Shown here: positions 35,601 to 48,700 of the stretch, in pieces
Position numbering within the stretch: the first letter of the stretch is position 1
How the letters are laid out: each line of letters starts with the position of its first letter
Notes under the pieces: generated by a model
What the model saw: only the letters and a program-made list of their open reading frames with translations
Databases searched by the model: none
What the model was told of the DNA's origin: nothing
From: Spongilla lacustris
Taxonomy: Eukaryota > Porifera > Demospongiae > Spongillida > Spongillidae
Length of the DNA: 64,000 bases
NCBI GenBank assembly: GCA_949361645.1
Contig: OX442437.1
Location: 4,923,668 to 4,987,667 of the forward strand
Direction of reading: 5' to 3'
Made by a program: the position numbers and the translations under genes

Positions 35601-36266
35601 ATGTCATCCAAAACCATCACAGGCTGTCCAGCCCACAACAGTCCAGCTCAAGATTTACGTGGAATAGCCCCTCCCATGCAGACAGGCTACTCAGCACAAG
35701 ACCCTATACTTGCCAGTACCAACAATCCGCCAGACATACTAAACCAACTTCAGTGTCCATTGTGCCTGACAATTGTGTCTGCACAAACTGCATCATACAC
35801 TGGTTCATGGCCTAGTGAGATCAAGTGTCCATGCTGCATCATGGACACTCCTCTGGCTCCTTCACAGCTGAAGCCCGCACCACCACTCATTCAGACCTTG
35901 CTGATGGATATAGCGGTACATTGCCAGCAAACCTGTGGGAAGGAGATACGGGCTGGTGAGTACAGCACTCACAAGTGTACAGAAGAACCTGGACCTTCAG
36001 ACGCTGATATGCAGACAGCATGTCACACTGGCTTCCACCAGCTCTCAACCGATCTTCTGAGGGAGAAAGGAGCAGAGTCCATCCATACCAAGTTAAACTT
36101 CTTGCAACGTACGTACCATTCGGTACATGACCCAGTTAGAAGGCTGTCCTTGATTATGAAGGAGCACCTGCTTCCTATAGGTGCACAAAATGTGGCAGCG
36201 ATCCCTCCCCCTGATACCTTTAAATTCACAATATTTAAGCAATACGCATCTCTAGCCCAAAAATAG
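35601..36266 (+). pseudogene. RAG1-type RING / zinc-finger N-terminal protein, frameshifted
   Basis: The frame has NQLQCPLCLTIV, then IKCPCCIMDTPLAPSQLKPA and LIQTLLMDIAVHCQQTCGKE..AGEYSTHKC. The order of RING C-x-x-C, C-P-x-C, a proline/leucine helix, then C....C...Y..H matches the RING plus adjoining zinc finger of RAG1 and its transposon relatives. The RING's middle zinc ligands (CVCTNCIIHWF) appear in another frame at about 35776-35810, so a small deletion and frameshift hit the RING. A further 90 residues (LNFLQRTYHSVHDPVRRLSL onward) run to a stop at 36266 without a recognised domain. No RAG1 catalytic core follows. Another RING family remains possible. Confidence 0.5.
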
Positions 36267-36617
36267 GCGGCTATAAGCAGATAATGGAATCAGTTAGTAC
36301 CTTCTGTTATCTCAAAGATTTAGCTTGAATCAAAACATTCCATGGGTCGGGAGCGTGGAAAACTTACGTCAAAGTGGATAGGTATGTCGAGGGTTACCCC
36401 ATAACTTGCCATAGCGTCAAAACTGCGATACGAGAAACACAGTGTATGTAGAAAGATATTGCTTCTTTTATTTCGAGGTTTTAAATGATGCTGGTATAAT
36501 TTTACAGGAGGCTACGTTTCTTGGCTCTGGTTGCCTAGGATGTTGCTAAGGGAAACGTAATCATTTCAATAATTCGGGTTATAAACCCACTGTCCACAAA
36601 ACATATGGCCGCAAACA

Positions 36618-36695
36618 CCCATGCGGCCAACCCGCTACAAATCGGGTCGGCCGGTTTTAAAGCGGGTCAGAAGTTTTAAATCGGGTCGTAACATG
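36618..36695. repeat. Second TTTAAA repeat cluster
   Basis: CGGTTTTAAAGCGGGTCAG and GTTTTAAATCGGGTCGTAAC match the units at 34405-34530. Confidence 0.65.
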
Positions 36696-37872
36696 TATAT
36701 GCTCCAGGGGCGGATCTACCCGTATGCCTGTGGAAAGGCCATTTTGATCAAATGCATATTTTATTAACTTGGCGATCTTATCATATCTAGCTTGTTCTTT
36801 CCAGGTCCAACTTTGCACCACCAGCAGTAGTCCATGTTCAAGCACAGATACAGGGTGTTCCAGAATCCTGCATACGTGATGACTCAGATGCAACCCGACG
36901 TAATGAACTTGCTCATTTGCTGCCACTTGCTTTAGTGGACAGCCCGTAGTTTAGAATCATCATTTCTAAGGGTGCTTATGTATCCAGAAAAAAATGATGG
37001 AGGCATGATGCAAATGGCACGTGATTGGATTTTGCAGCTGCATGCACATGTGTACGCACTGCGCAAAAATATAATAGAATCAGCATGCATGCAACCATAG
37101 ATTATCTAAATAATCTATGATGCAACTAAAACCATCGAGGAAGTAAATGTTAATAACTTCTTAATGAAAACATTAAATTTATGCCCACGATATCACTATG
37201 TTGTATGCATATCAGCTATGAATTGTATAAAAATGGACACCTTGTGCCGCTCAAAACCTTGTCAATTTAGTGTATTGAGGGTACTTTATTTTAATTCCAA
37301 TTCGAGTATTATTTAGTACCTCGTCCAAAAACAAAAATTAATTGTACCCATAAATGCTCTTATACTACTTACATGCTGTCGGTAAGGTTTTCAAAACAGA
37401 ATCTTTATGTTTTTGTCTCATTACTGGCGCCATCTTTAGACACTCTGACCTTGTGTAAACAAAATCACACAAAACTAACTGCTAAGTTTGGTTGTACACC
37501 TCCATATCCATGCCTTCATTCATGAGTGTAATTAGTAGCCACACATACTTGGTGTTAATGATCATATCTTCGTGAATTTTTCGTTAAACAAACTGGGGGG
37601 TACTGAAAATAGTGTATCACACCTATTTGGCCCCAAATACCCCAACAACAAAAATCAAAAGTGGCATGTTAATTTTGCTTACTCGATGCTTCGTGGACTT
37701 TAGTAAATTACTCCTTGTATATTTCCGTCTATCTCCGTGCTTCACAGTATATTCCCGTGGACGTCTGTATCGCAAAACATGTACTAGTCTCGTACCCAGA
37801 CCCACACTCGCAGCTGCGGATGGATTACATCACCGCTATGCGAGACCATTTCTCGCGTAATCCATCCGCAAT

Positions 37873-38080
37873 GTACGTCAAGTAAGCCCCAACCCCCATT
37901 CCCCTCCCCCTCCGCCCCCACCAAAAAAGGTTCGTGAATCTTGTTAGGGCACCATTTCTTTCCAGGAATGTTGAAACAGGTACGCGCTAGCGTTAATGGT
38001 TACGACGATACGCTCGTTTAAACATGAGCTTTTTTTTTTTGGTGGGGGCGGAGGGGCGGGGGCTTATCGCTTACTTGACG
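37873..38080. repeat. Foldback repeat with ~50-bp arms
   Basis: The left arm ACGTCAAGTAAGCCCC...CCTCCGCCCCCACCAAAAAA is mirrored by TTTTTTTTGGTGGGGGCGGA...CGCTTACTTGACGT on the right. The loop is about 100 bp. The arms are strongly strand-biased (C-rich against G-rich). It is probably a MITE. Confidence 0.75.
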
Positions 38081-38624
38081 TTCTCTACGGTACGGTATTA
38101 TATGAACTTTCGCGTGTCCCAGTAAAGTTGAGTAAACGTACTCACACACCAAAGATAATCATTCACACACACATACACCCCCCACACACCACACTGGCAC
38201 CACACACTCACAAACTGGCACGACACACCCACACACATCTGCCACACCAATTTATTGAGTTTACGTCACGCTGCGTCACGATAAAAACGAGGATTGCATC
38301 GAAATTGGGTCAAATTGGCTTGCAAATTGGCAAACAACACCCATGCGAACATGGCAGAAAATAAGTCCGTGAGACAAAACAGACTATTGCTGAACGATCA
38401 CACCATATCCGCTGGTAAAACAGCAAAATGAAATACATCTCTTACGCACACATGGCGGTTGGGAATGGTTGTAGTTGAGGGTGTGACAGAGCTGGGCTGA
38501 TAGAAATGTAACTCCGAGTGGTAGTTCGGTGTTATTGTACATGTTTTGTCTCACGGCCATTTCGACCCAATTTTGATGCATTCCTCGTTACAAAAGTGTG
38601 GCTACGCCAGACCACACACTGGCA

Positions 38625-38740
<116 letters not shown>

Positions 38741-41196
38741 GTACACAGGCGTCGTATCATCGGCACGATACGCGTTTTTCTTCGCGTGCACGTGCATGTT
38801 ATAATATGCACGTTATACGTATCCTGCAAGTCAGAACTGATACAATCGCAGGAAACCACGTTATTCGGTTATAGCTATGTTATCTTTCCGCCAATTTCAA
38901 AGCACATACATGTACAGACAATAGAAAGCGTTCAAAAATACATGAATCATTATACCTATTACTTATGAAAGCTAGTGCAGTCGAGGTTTAGGTCTACGCC
39001 GTCGCCGAGCTATAGGCCTATACATGCAACCTATCACTAAAATAGCCGCTTACCGTTTTATAACGAGCGCTAGCTTTGCGCAATATTGATCGATTCCTTG
39101 CAATAATGGTGTCGTCAAGGATTATTATATACCCTACTTTATGATGTAATTCTATTTCACGTCATGCACGTTACAGTACAGTACCGGCGCGGCATTTTAA
39201 TATCCGATCTCTACTATACTAGCGCATTCAAAAAAATGAATTTATTATTGGTGATGTAGGATTTCAGTTCAGGAAACTAGGAATTAGGAAATTAGACAAA
39301 TCTACCTGCCTGAACTTGCTAAATATAGGTGCGTATGATCCGTAATTTCTCGTTTTCTTACTTTTTACACAAATGAAATCACCAATCTTATTATTTAAAT
39401 AGACCCTTCACCCTCATCTCTCTAACACATACACTTAGACAAAAAATAGTTCTGTGAAATTAACACTTATAAAACCACATCAAGGAAATGGGGTAGCCCG
39501 GCCAGCTCCGTCGTCCATGCATGCCATGGAATGTGATAGCAAGGCTCAAGCTAGCTTAGAACCTAATTTGATTTATGTCATCAAGGCTGCCTGCTGTTGC
39601 TGTCTTAGCTTGGTTGTGGTTGCATATCAAATGTACTATCAAATTCTTATCTCTAGGCGTACACATCACTGAGCGTAACCACAACGTCAACAGCGCGCTC
39701 TATAGTGTTCTGGCGCCGCAATGACAACTAGGGCCCCACTTTTATGGCTTCCAAAGGCTGCTGCGGCTACTTTAAAACATATACATGTAAGGTAACCTAT
39801 TAAATTTAAGGAACAACCGTATACTAATACGTACCCGGGATTGGAAATGGCGTCACGTGCACAGTACTGTCAGTGCACCTCATTAGCAGGTTGCAGCGTG
39901 GGCGCTAGTGTTTTATGACTTACCGTAGTTCGCCTCTGCCTTCAACAACATGGTTCTAATGTGGGAACCAATGAGCGCTATTGATATCTGCGTTTTCTAT
40001 AAGCGTCGGCAGTTTTACTACATCAGCCATACGGCTTTAATTATACGGTACATGGCTGATGGGTGTTTTGATGTAGCTACTCAGTTAGGATTAATCTGGA
40101 AGATGTATGTATGACATATCCCAATCATAAAGTTGGTGGGGGGCCAGGCCCCCACTCCTAATATTCACATGACACATCTTTTGTACGGCACGGTACGGAA
40201 CATCTCGCGATCGGTACGTTGACAGGGGGACACCGAATCAGCCCAAATATGATTTTATTAAGCGTACTTCAGGGTCAAAACATTCTACATGCAACACACA
40301 TAGTACTGTCTCTATATATACACTTCAAATAAGTTGGTTGCTAACCACACTTAATATAGATCTTTTGGTTTTTACTCTTCAAACTGTATTTTGGTTTGAA
40401 GATTCAACCAGTTATTTAGGATTGGAAAAGACGGTTTGCCAAATGCGATTTGAACCTACAGTCGTATATGCTTTCCATTCCGTGATCCATGCATCTCGCA
40501 CCATATATTTTTACAGCTACCAAAGTATTTTTGGGACGTGACCATGTAGCCGCTTTGAAATATTACACCAATGACATGAACTTGGCTTCAATATATGTCT
40601 AGCTACATTCCACACATGAACAAAAATTCATTACGACCGACCATACGGTCAACTGATCTCTACATAGTATTGATAGTAAACAATATTTATTGACAATTAC
40701 AAAATCACAAACCAATATGTTCCGTTTAGAATTGGAATCAGTACTGGTTTGAAATCTTGGTTTAGTCTTCAAGCCTTCCACACTTTAAACCAGTGATTTC
40801 AAAATAGAAACTCATGCTATATATCCCCATGTATTCTTTCATCCATTCATAGCTGAGAAGTACACAATGAACCCAAACAGACTGAACTAGTGAACCGTTC
40901 TACTTGTCCACGAGGCCTCTTAGACCTTAAGTGGTTGGAAACGAAGGAGGCAGTACATTTACAGGCAGTTTGTATATGATATTTTGTTATTTTGCCTTCG
41001 ATGTTCAATTTCTCGGTGCTATAATTTGTACTTATTGCAGAAGACACTTATATCTCCCCCGCATTTCAGTACTTCCAAAGGAAAAAAGTTGTCTACGGCC
41101 CTGACTGATAACTCACTTGTCGGAAAACATACCTCAATGTATAAGAAACAACCACATCATCTGACATCTACCGGGGGCGGGTGACGAAGTCGCGAT

Positions 41197-41396
41197 NNNN
41201 NNNNNNNNNNNNNNNNNNNNNNNNNNNNNNNNNNNNNNNNNNNNNNNNNNNNNNNNNNNNNNNNNNNNNNNNNNNNNNNNNNNNNNNNNNNNNNNNNNNN
41301 NNNNNNNNNNNNNNNNNNNNNNNNNNNNNNNNNNNNNNNNNNNNNNNNNNNNNNNNNNNNNNNNNNNNNNNNNNNNNNNNNNNNNNNNNNNNNNNN
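41197..41396. other. Assembly gap of 200 N
   Basis: Exactly 200 unknown bases, probably a fixed-size scaffold gap of unknown true length. Confidence 0.99.
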
Positions 41397-41816
41397 TATT
41401 ACTTTTAACCAAGCAAGTGCACTTGCATTTACACTGTAGGATCCATGTTTGATCATTTACAGCACAGTAGCTAAATAACTTAGATTAAGCAATGAACTTC
41501 CAGTTTCGCCATATATAGATGTGTGCTTATTGACGTGTGGGCAGTACATACTGTCTAAGCTGACGGTTGTGAAGCATTTATGTTGTCTGGTATATTCATA
41601 TTTCATCAAAATCTGCCTATTTTTTATTATTTTTAATTTTGTATAGACATTTGTTTAGCTGTGCATTAGTGTGTAGTGTGCATTTCGTTTATCCTGCTGC
41701 TGTACATTGCTTATTCAAGGATAAGATTATAAATATTACATGTGTGGTCCATGTGTCATATTTTTGTAAGGGGGCGCGTGGCCAAACTTGTCACCCGGGC
41801 CTTGTCTTGTATACAG

Positions 41817-44001
41817 GCTGAACAAGAGGTGCAGAACCTGACAAGGAAGCTGAAACTGTTGGAGACTGATTTGGAGCAGTCTGAAGACAAGGCCCAGGAT
41901 AGTGATAAGAAGCTTAGAGTGGCCGAGGCTCAAGTGGAGGAGCTTCAACGCGAGAAGAGGCAACTCGAGAATCAGATTGGAATCTTAGAAAGTGAGTTTT
42001 GCGTTACTCTATTGTGTGCTTCAGATTTGGAGAGCTAGTAAGTACTACTAGATCTCTTGCCAGGAGGTCCGGAACTTTAGGATGCTGCTTTTATATCACC
42101 CTTTTGTTGCTTATGATACCTGGCAATCCATCGTTGTGGGAACTGTCTTGTCATAGAAGAGACCTCCAGACAGGATGGTCATATAACTAAAAAGAGGCAC
42201 AGGAGATATATTGTACAGCTAATTAGTAGTTGTGTTGGCAGATTTGCTGCGATATGCTACATGAATCCCCTGTGGTTTTCTGTCCTGTACAAGCAGATCC
42301 CATGTGCCTTAGCAGCTTACATGCACATGGATGTTTTCAGGGAACTTAAGTTCTGCTTCATTCAGTGACTAACTGAAGGATTCCCCCCCCCCCCCCCCCC
42401 CCCCGCAGTTTATTGTTCCATTTGCACTGTTAAATTGTAGGCAAAAGGAGATATGAGGCTGTAGCTTTGCTCTTTGTGTGTGTGTGTGAGCATGATTGGC
42501 ATAAAGTTTGCAAGAGAGGTTCGATGACATTACCAGAGCTGCAACGTATTAGTTATTTGTGATGTGTGTGTGAATTTTGAGGTGGTGCCGACTTTCACTG
42601 TAAGTTATTTATTAAGGAGAGTATGTCCCCTAGTAGTCTTCAGTGTACATGTATCTAGGGTAGGCTAGGCTTCAGATTGGTATTGACATTCGCTGATATT
42701 TTAGCTAGGTCTACTAATTTCATGGTGTGTGCTCAACCATGGAAATAGCTGGGAATAGGAACATTATACTTAGACTTTTAAGTCTATCTCATTATGTGGG
42801 ATGCACTGAACAAGGGAACCTGCATTCTGTCTGTCGTATATGTATTACCTTGGCACATACTTAACAACCTACAAACATTATGTACATGAACTCACCTGAG
42901 GAATTCAAACCATTCAAACCATGTGAAGTACAATGTATTTCCTAGCATACTTGTGGGTGAAGTGATTTCACTGATTAGGTTAGCTATGCTCTAGGTTCCT
43001 TTGAGCTGACAGATCCTCGGCCGTATAAGATCATGAATCCTTTAGCAGGTGACCCTTGGATTGTGAGGTACCATAACAAGAAAGCCAACTGTCCCTCCCA
43101 CATAGGAAGAAGTGTACTGATATAAACATTCCTTGCCAGTAGGCTTCCCTAGATCTACTGCAAAGAACAACATATTTGTGTGTTGTGATGGGTAGTGATG
43201 TGCTGGGCAGATCACAAATGTTCGGATTTTTATTTTATTTTTGATCTAGTGGGCTACACATTTTTGTTGCACTGTTGGTGTCTCCATGCCAACATGCCCC
43301 ACCCACCATATCATATTGCTTGGTGTGGGCATTGATGACACAGCTTTCATGTTGTGCAGAGGAGAATGCTGAAGAGAAAGTATGGAAGCTGAGGGAAGAG
43401 GTGAAGGAGAAGGACATGCAAAATGAGGAGCTTCGGAGAACAAACAAGCAGCTGGAGCACCAGATCTCCACGTTGGAAGGTGAAGATCCGTTTGTGGTGT
43501 GGTGTTGCTCACTTGAGTACTACTGGCAGCATCCTTGGTCCACCACCCACTACACCTTTTGTCTTTTTAAAAAATTAGATTTGACATCTTTAAATGGGAA
43601 GCTCGTTCTTTCTAACTCCACATCCATTAGTTGGTAGATAACTTCTAGCATCGCGTGGTTATGTTCCTGTGCACACACGAGTGTGTAGCTAGAAAAACAC
43701 ACACTGCACTTGTAGTGTCTAGCTAGTGCACAGTTTATTTTTTTGAAGTGTGGATGACATAATTTGCATGGAGTGCTGTAGTTACAACCAACCAACAACC
43801 TGTTGGCAACACTAGCAGATTAGTATCTGTGTTATTTAATGATTATCCTGCTTTGTTGGTTGTTTCAGCTTTCTTGTTTTCTATGTCATTGAAAACTGTT
43901 GCTTCTATATCTATTCAGCTGATCTGGAGCAAGCAGAACTGAACTACGACAAAGTCAAACGTGAACTAGAGACCACTCTTTCAGAACTCCAGGAGATGTA
44001 G
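41817..44001 (+). CDS. Tropomyosin-like coiled-coil protein, 3' exons only
   Basis: Three exons with good splice sites and matching phases: 41817-41991, 43360-43479 and 43919-44001 (stop TAG). They encode about 125 residues of continuous heptad coil: AEQEVQNLTRKLKLLETDLE, QREKRQLENQIGILE, then KVWKLREEVKEKDMQNEELR and ADLEQAELNYDKVKRELETT, ending LSELQEM. The opening stretch resembles the tropomyosin core (VQNLTRKLKLLE against V-x-x-L-x-R-R-I-Q-L-L-E), and the end position and length fit. The first exon begins at a splice acceptor, so the N-terminal half is upstream, perhaps in or beyond the gap. Another long coiled-coil protein is possible. The stop lies 575 bp from the stop of the convergent gene. 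Confidence 0.6.
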
Positions 44002-44575
44002 ACCTCCCAACTGCAACACTTAGCAACACCTTTCAGTTTTTTTTTTTTTTTTTTTTTTTTTTACATGTGTAAAGGGAGGCCTGTACTATTGAACCTGTGT
44101 GGCCATACTGTTAATACACTGTACAGTAGTAGTTGTATGTATATATTAAATTTATTTTGTGCAGTTGAGGTGACCCAAATTTATTCCCTTAATTTGGAAG
44201 GGAAAACACCTTGGCAGCGAGAGGGAATTCTAAGAAAGGCCAGTGTATTTACTGAAGCCCTGTATCCACAATCAATGGTGCTACTGCCTCAACAGTCTTG
44301 AGAAGTTCCAGCCTACACAAGTACAATGCTTGTTGGGCAACAGTCCTAACTATAGACAGCAGCCTGAATGCCAGGATACTTTTTTTTGTGTAAGTCAGAA
44401 GCAGCTATGTCCTGCTCTCATGGATCTTGTGTAGAGCCTGCTGCCTTTGAGCAAGACTGCTTTCTTCCAGCGATCGGAGGGTCTGAAAAAAGTGGTTTCC
44501 AAACATGGAGATTGCCTCAGCAGCTACAGGGAAGGGATTACCACCTCTGATGAAACTGGCTAGCAGTTGGGTCAC

Positions 44576-45363
44576 CTAGCTGTGTAGTGTGTGGTCCCCC
44601 CCACCTGGCGTTTGGTTCTCTGCAGCCTCACGTCCACCAGGGTTGGAAGGAACCTTCAGCTTCTCGAGTGTGCTCACAAGCTGTGTAGGGAGGGGGGAGG
44701 GGAGGATGATATCACTGATAGATGCCACACCAATGTACAGAAAGTGGAATTTTGGATACATTTCACACTAGGAAATATGATATTAAAGGTGTAATTATTG
44801 CAGTCAATTAATTAGGCCTATTCTTTTTAAAATGTCATATTCCCTATGGTGTCACATGTATCCAAAATTATGTTTTTGTCCAGTGTAGTGCTGGTACATA
44901 AAGGTGCACAGTGAGAGATGGTACAAGGGTAGTGTCCATTTTGTAGGAACTATGCTTTTACCTGGGGACTTTGAGACTTGAACATCACCAGGAATTTTTT
45001 AAGTGCATCATCTGAGGCCTCTTGGCTGAGGTCTGTGTATGCAGACAGGATATCTGGTGTGCATGATGGGAGGGGGTGGAGGTGGTTGATGAAAAGGTAT
45101 GTCATAATCCGCTTGTATGCTTACTGATATACACAACCTGTACACACACACACACACACACATACACACAAACACACACATGTACACACACGCACACACA
45201 CACACACACACATACACACAAACACACACATGTACACACACGCACACACACACACACACACATACACACAAACACACACATGTACACACACGCACACACA
45301 CACACACACACACATACACACAAACACACACATGTACACACACGCACACACACACACACACAC

Positions 45364-45397
<34 letters not shown>

Positions 45398-45706
45398 ACA
45401 CACACACACACACCTTCCATTGGCTGGCATATTGTTTCTTGGAGAGACTGTTCAAAACCCTTGTATCCATCCCTATGACGACAACATACATAGCCCACTC
45501 CCTATTTCCACTTTTTTTTTTTTTACATTCTCATACCTCAACGCCTGGAACAGACAATGAATGTAGTTAACTTGAGCTTCATACACAGACTTGTGGAATT
45601 CCAATTCTGCCTGTAAAGCCTCACACTATGTGTATGTCCATGTAAGGTGATATGTTGATAAAAAGGAATTAGCTTAGCTACATGTACTAATGGAACACAC
45701 ACACAC

Positions 45707-45759
<53 letters not shown>

Positions 45760-48700
45760 ACCTTGACAGTCGCCATGTGATGTTGGTAGTTGAATGACTT
45801 AACAGCTGCCTCCACTACCGATTTCACCTGAAAAACAATTGAATTACGAGAGAATGGACATGAGCTACTAACGTAGAGTTTGCCACACTGCCCCTTACTT
45901 AGAGTTAATGGATGTGCAATATTAAAGGGTACTATGGTTACCTCTGTCTTACCCCGTAAAGTAGGGGGTAGTCTCTCCAAGATGGCATCAGAGGTTACTG
46001 GTAGTTCTAAATCAGCAGGTGGTTCTGCCTTCATCAAGGCTCCCTGAAGTATAAGATTTCACAAATGATGGGAGTGAAGGGGGGGGGGGGGGGGGACTGT
46101 TCCCCTGTTCGTTCCATCTAATTAATAATTCTCTGACAGGCGACAGAATTTTCTGGGTGCGACAGAATTTCCTTGGAGTGACAGAATTTCCTGGGAGCGA
46201 CAGTTTTTTTTAAGGAAATACGGTCGCTACGTTTAATTGAAGCAATATAATTTCCTTAGGAAATATTGTCGCAGAAATTCCTGGGTCGTTGAAGGGGAGA
46301 ATGTATTGGGAGAGTGTTCCCCACTCATGCAGCATGACCCCCCCTCTCATATTGGGGTCTGCTGAGACTTGGAGCACACCTAAATGAATTCATTTGTCAT
46401 ATATTATATCTCAAATCATGAATAATTTTCACCCCTGAACATCAAAAGAATTTCTGTGGCTAAAACCTGCTGACATCAAAGAGAGATACATTACCTTTTA
46501 AAATAAGAGCTGCAGTGATCCTTTTAATTAAATACATCTTAGTTTTGCGACATGCATCCTTCCTGATCTGATAATGTGAAGTAGCCACAAAGCAAACAGT
46601 AGCAACTTTTTACTACATATCTGCCTGCAAGCGACTTTTTAACACAGACACCTATTCTTGAATGCACGGCACACGTTGCCTCAATATTCTAGTTCAGCAA
46701 GACAAAGAGCCGTGTATAATAGCACTATTTTTTTCAAGCTCTTGGAAAGGATGTTTAAGTTTGTACACCACCCCCCAGCGTAGTTTACATATGTACAAGG
46801 ACTGCTGCTGATCATCTGACACTCACAGTACTACAAAGCATATTTGAGTGTTGATGCCAGCGCAGAATTGAATGGAAATAAACACTCCCAACAAGCATGG
46901 CTGAGTTATCAATGTGAATGTTCTTCCAAAGGTGAGCATCACACAGCCATCACAGTGGTCCCATCAACACTGCACATCACACAGCCATCACAGTGGTCCC
47001 ATCAACACTGCACATCACACAGCCATCACAGTGGTACTGCACGCCCATACACCCTTTCCAAGGTAATGCTACACTTTAAAATTAAATTAAAATGTTCAAG
47101 CCGAACAAGAGAAGGAAGGGTTACCACTTACCCATGGTGCTTCAGGCACAAGAAGAGACAGACGCAATAGGTCATGGCAGCAGTCTCCAATCAACTTGCA
47201 GTTATCCTGCACAACGCTGCTGAGGTGGTCATCCATTGGCCGGGTCAGGTGAGCAGTTCTGGTGGGTGTGGTCTCAAGTGAGGCCTGCAGCTTGCACAGG
47301 TTGCCATAGAGACAAGCCAGCTTGCCCTCCAGGTGACCCTGTAGTGATGTCACACCACCACCACCAGCACAATCACAGGCGGCTTGTGTACATGCATAAG
47401 TCCAGTACCTTACCACATGTTTGAGATTGATGTGGCCTGTGCCCCCCATACAAACATCAAGGATGGAGACAGGCTTCTTGCCCTCTGTGAGATCCCAACG
47501 ATCCCCTGCTGACTTCTTTGTTGGCTTCAAGAAACGTCCAATGGAGAGGAGAGGTTGGGCTACACCCTCTGTTGCCTAATAAGGGTGTGTGGGTGTGTGG
47601 GAGGATGTAGGTGTTAAGGGTAGGATGAAGGCGCATGTAGGGTGTGGGGTGTGGGAGTGTAGGGTGTGTGGGTGTGGGAGTGTAGGGTGTGGGTGTGTGG
47701 GAGTGTAGGTGTGGGTGTGTGGGAGTGTAGGTGTGGGAATGTAGGGTGTGGGTGTGTGGGAGTGTAGTGTGGGTGTGTGGGAGTGTGGGAATGTAGGTGT
47801 GGGAATGTAGGGTGTGGGTATGTGGGAGTGTAGGGTGTGGGTGTGTGGGAGTGTAGGTGTGGGTGTGTGGGAATGTAGGTGTGAGAATGTAGGGTGTGGA
47901 TATGTGGGAGTGTAGGGTGTGGGTGTGTGGGAGTATAGGGTGTGGGTGAATATCAGGGGTGTGAGTGAGGGTGTGGTATATACATGTGAGAATGGAATTG
48001 GAGTGAGGGTGAGGGTGAGCATGGAATGACTGCAGCAGACATTCAACAAGATACACTTCACACATTTAACACCAGCCTCCTTCCAAAGGGTTCATACCAG
48101 TCAACAACTAGGTGTCATGTTCCACATGCAACTCCTCCCTCCCTCATCCAGCCCACACTATCCTCCCTCCCTAAGCACCCACCTGCTCCCCTTTGGCCAG
48201 TCTTCCTTTGATTACTTTCACTCTGTCCACAATATTGTCAACATCACATTGTGTGAGGGTCACATGACCGTCATGTGACTTTGACATGCCTCTGGTGAGT
48301 GGGATAGAATCAGCAGCATTATCATCACTATACATCACTATACATCACCATCATCACTATACATCACCATCACCACCACCACCACCACCACCACCACCAC
48401 CACCATCATCACCACTAACAGCACAGTAAGCACATGCATTGGTCGAGGTTCTAATCCTAAATATTTGAGTACTGAACGAAGATAGAGGGGTTAACATCAA
48501 GTCAAGTTGCTTACTGGAACTTTTGTAAGAACAAATCCATTGTGCTTTGGAGATCAGCTAAAACATTGGTTCTGGAGCTTATTGCCTGGTTAAGAATCAG
48601 CACCTATAAGAGAGGAAAACCACAATAGTGGTAGTTGGATTACATGTACAGTAATTATACAGAGATGCTAGCCTCTAAGCCAGGAGTATGAATTTCAAGT

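Noticed and set aside
41134..41456. Open frames across the N run
   Set aside because: They consist of unknown bases in an assembly gap.
45076..45570. Several 80-164-codon frames of Cys/Val or Thr/His
   Set aside because: They are translations of the CA/TG microsatellite. The same applies near 9281-9593 and 38518-38968.
47457..48065. 202- and 161-codon minus-strand frames rich in His, Thr and Pro
   Set aside because: They are translations of an intronic minisatellite running into a true exon in the wrong frame.
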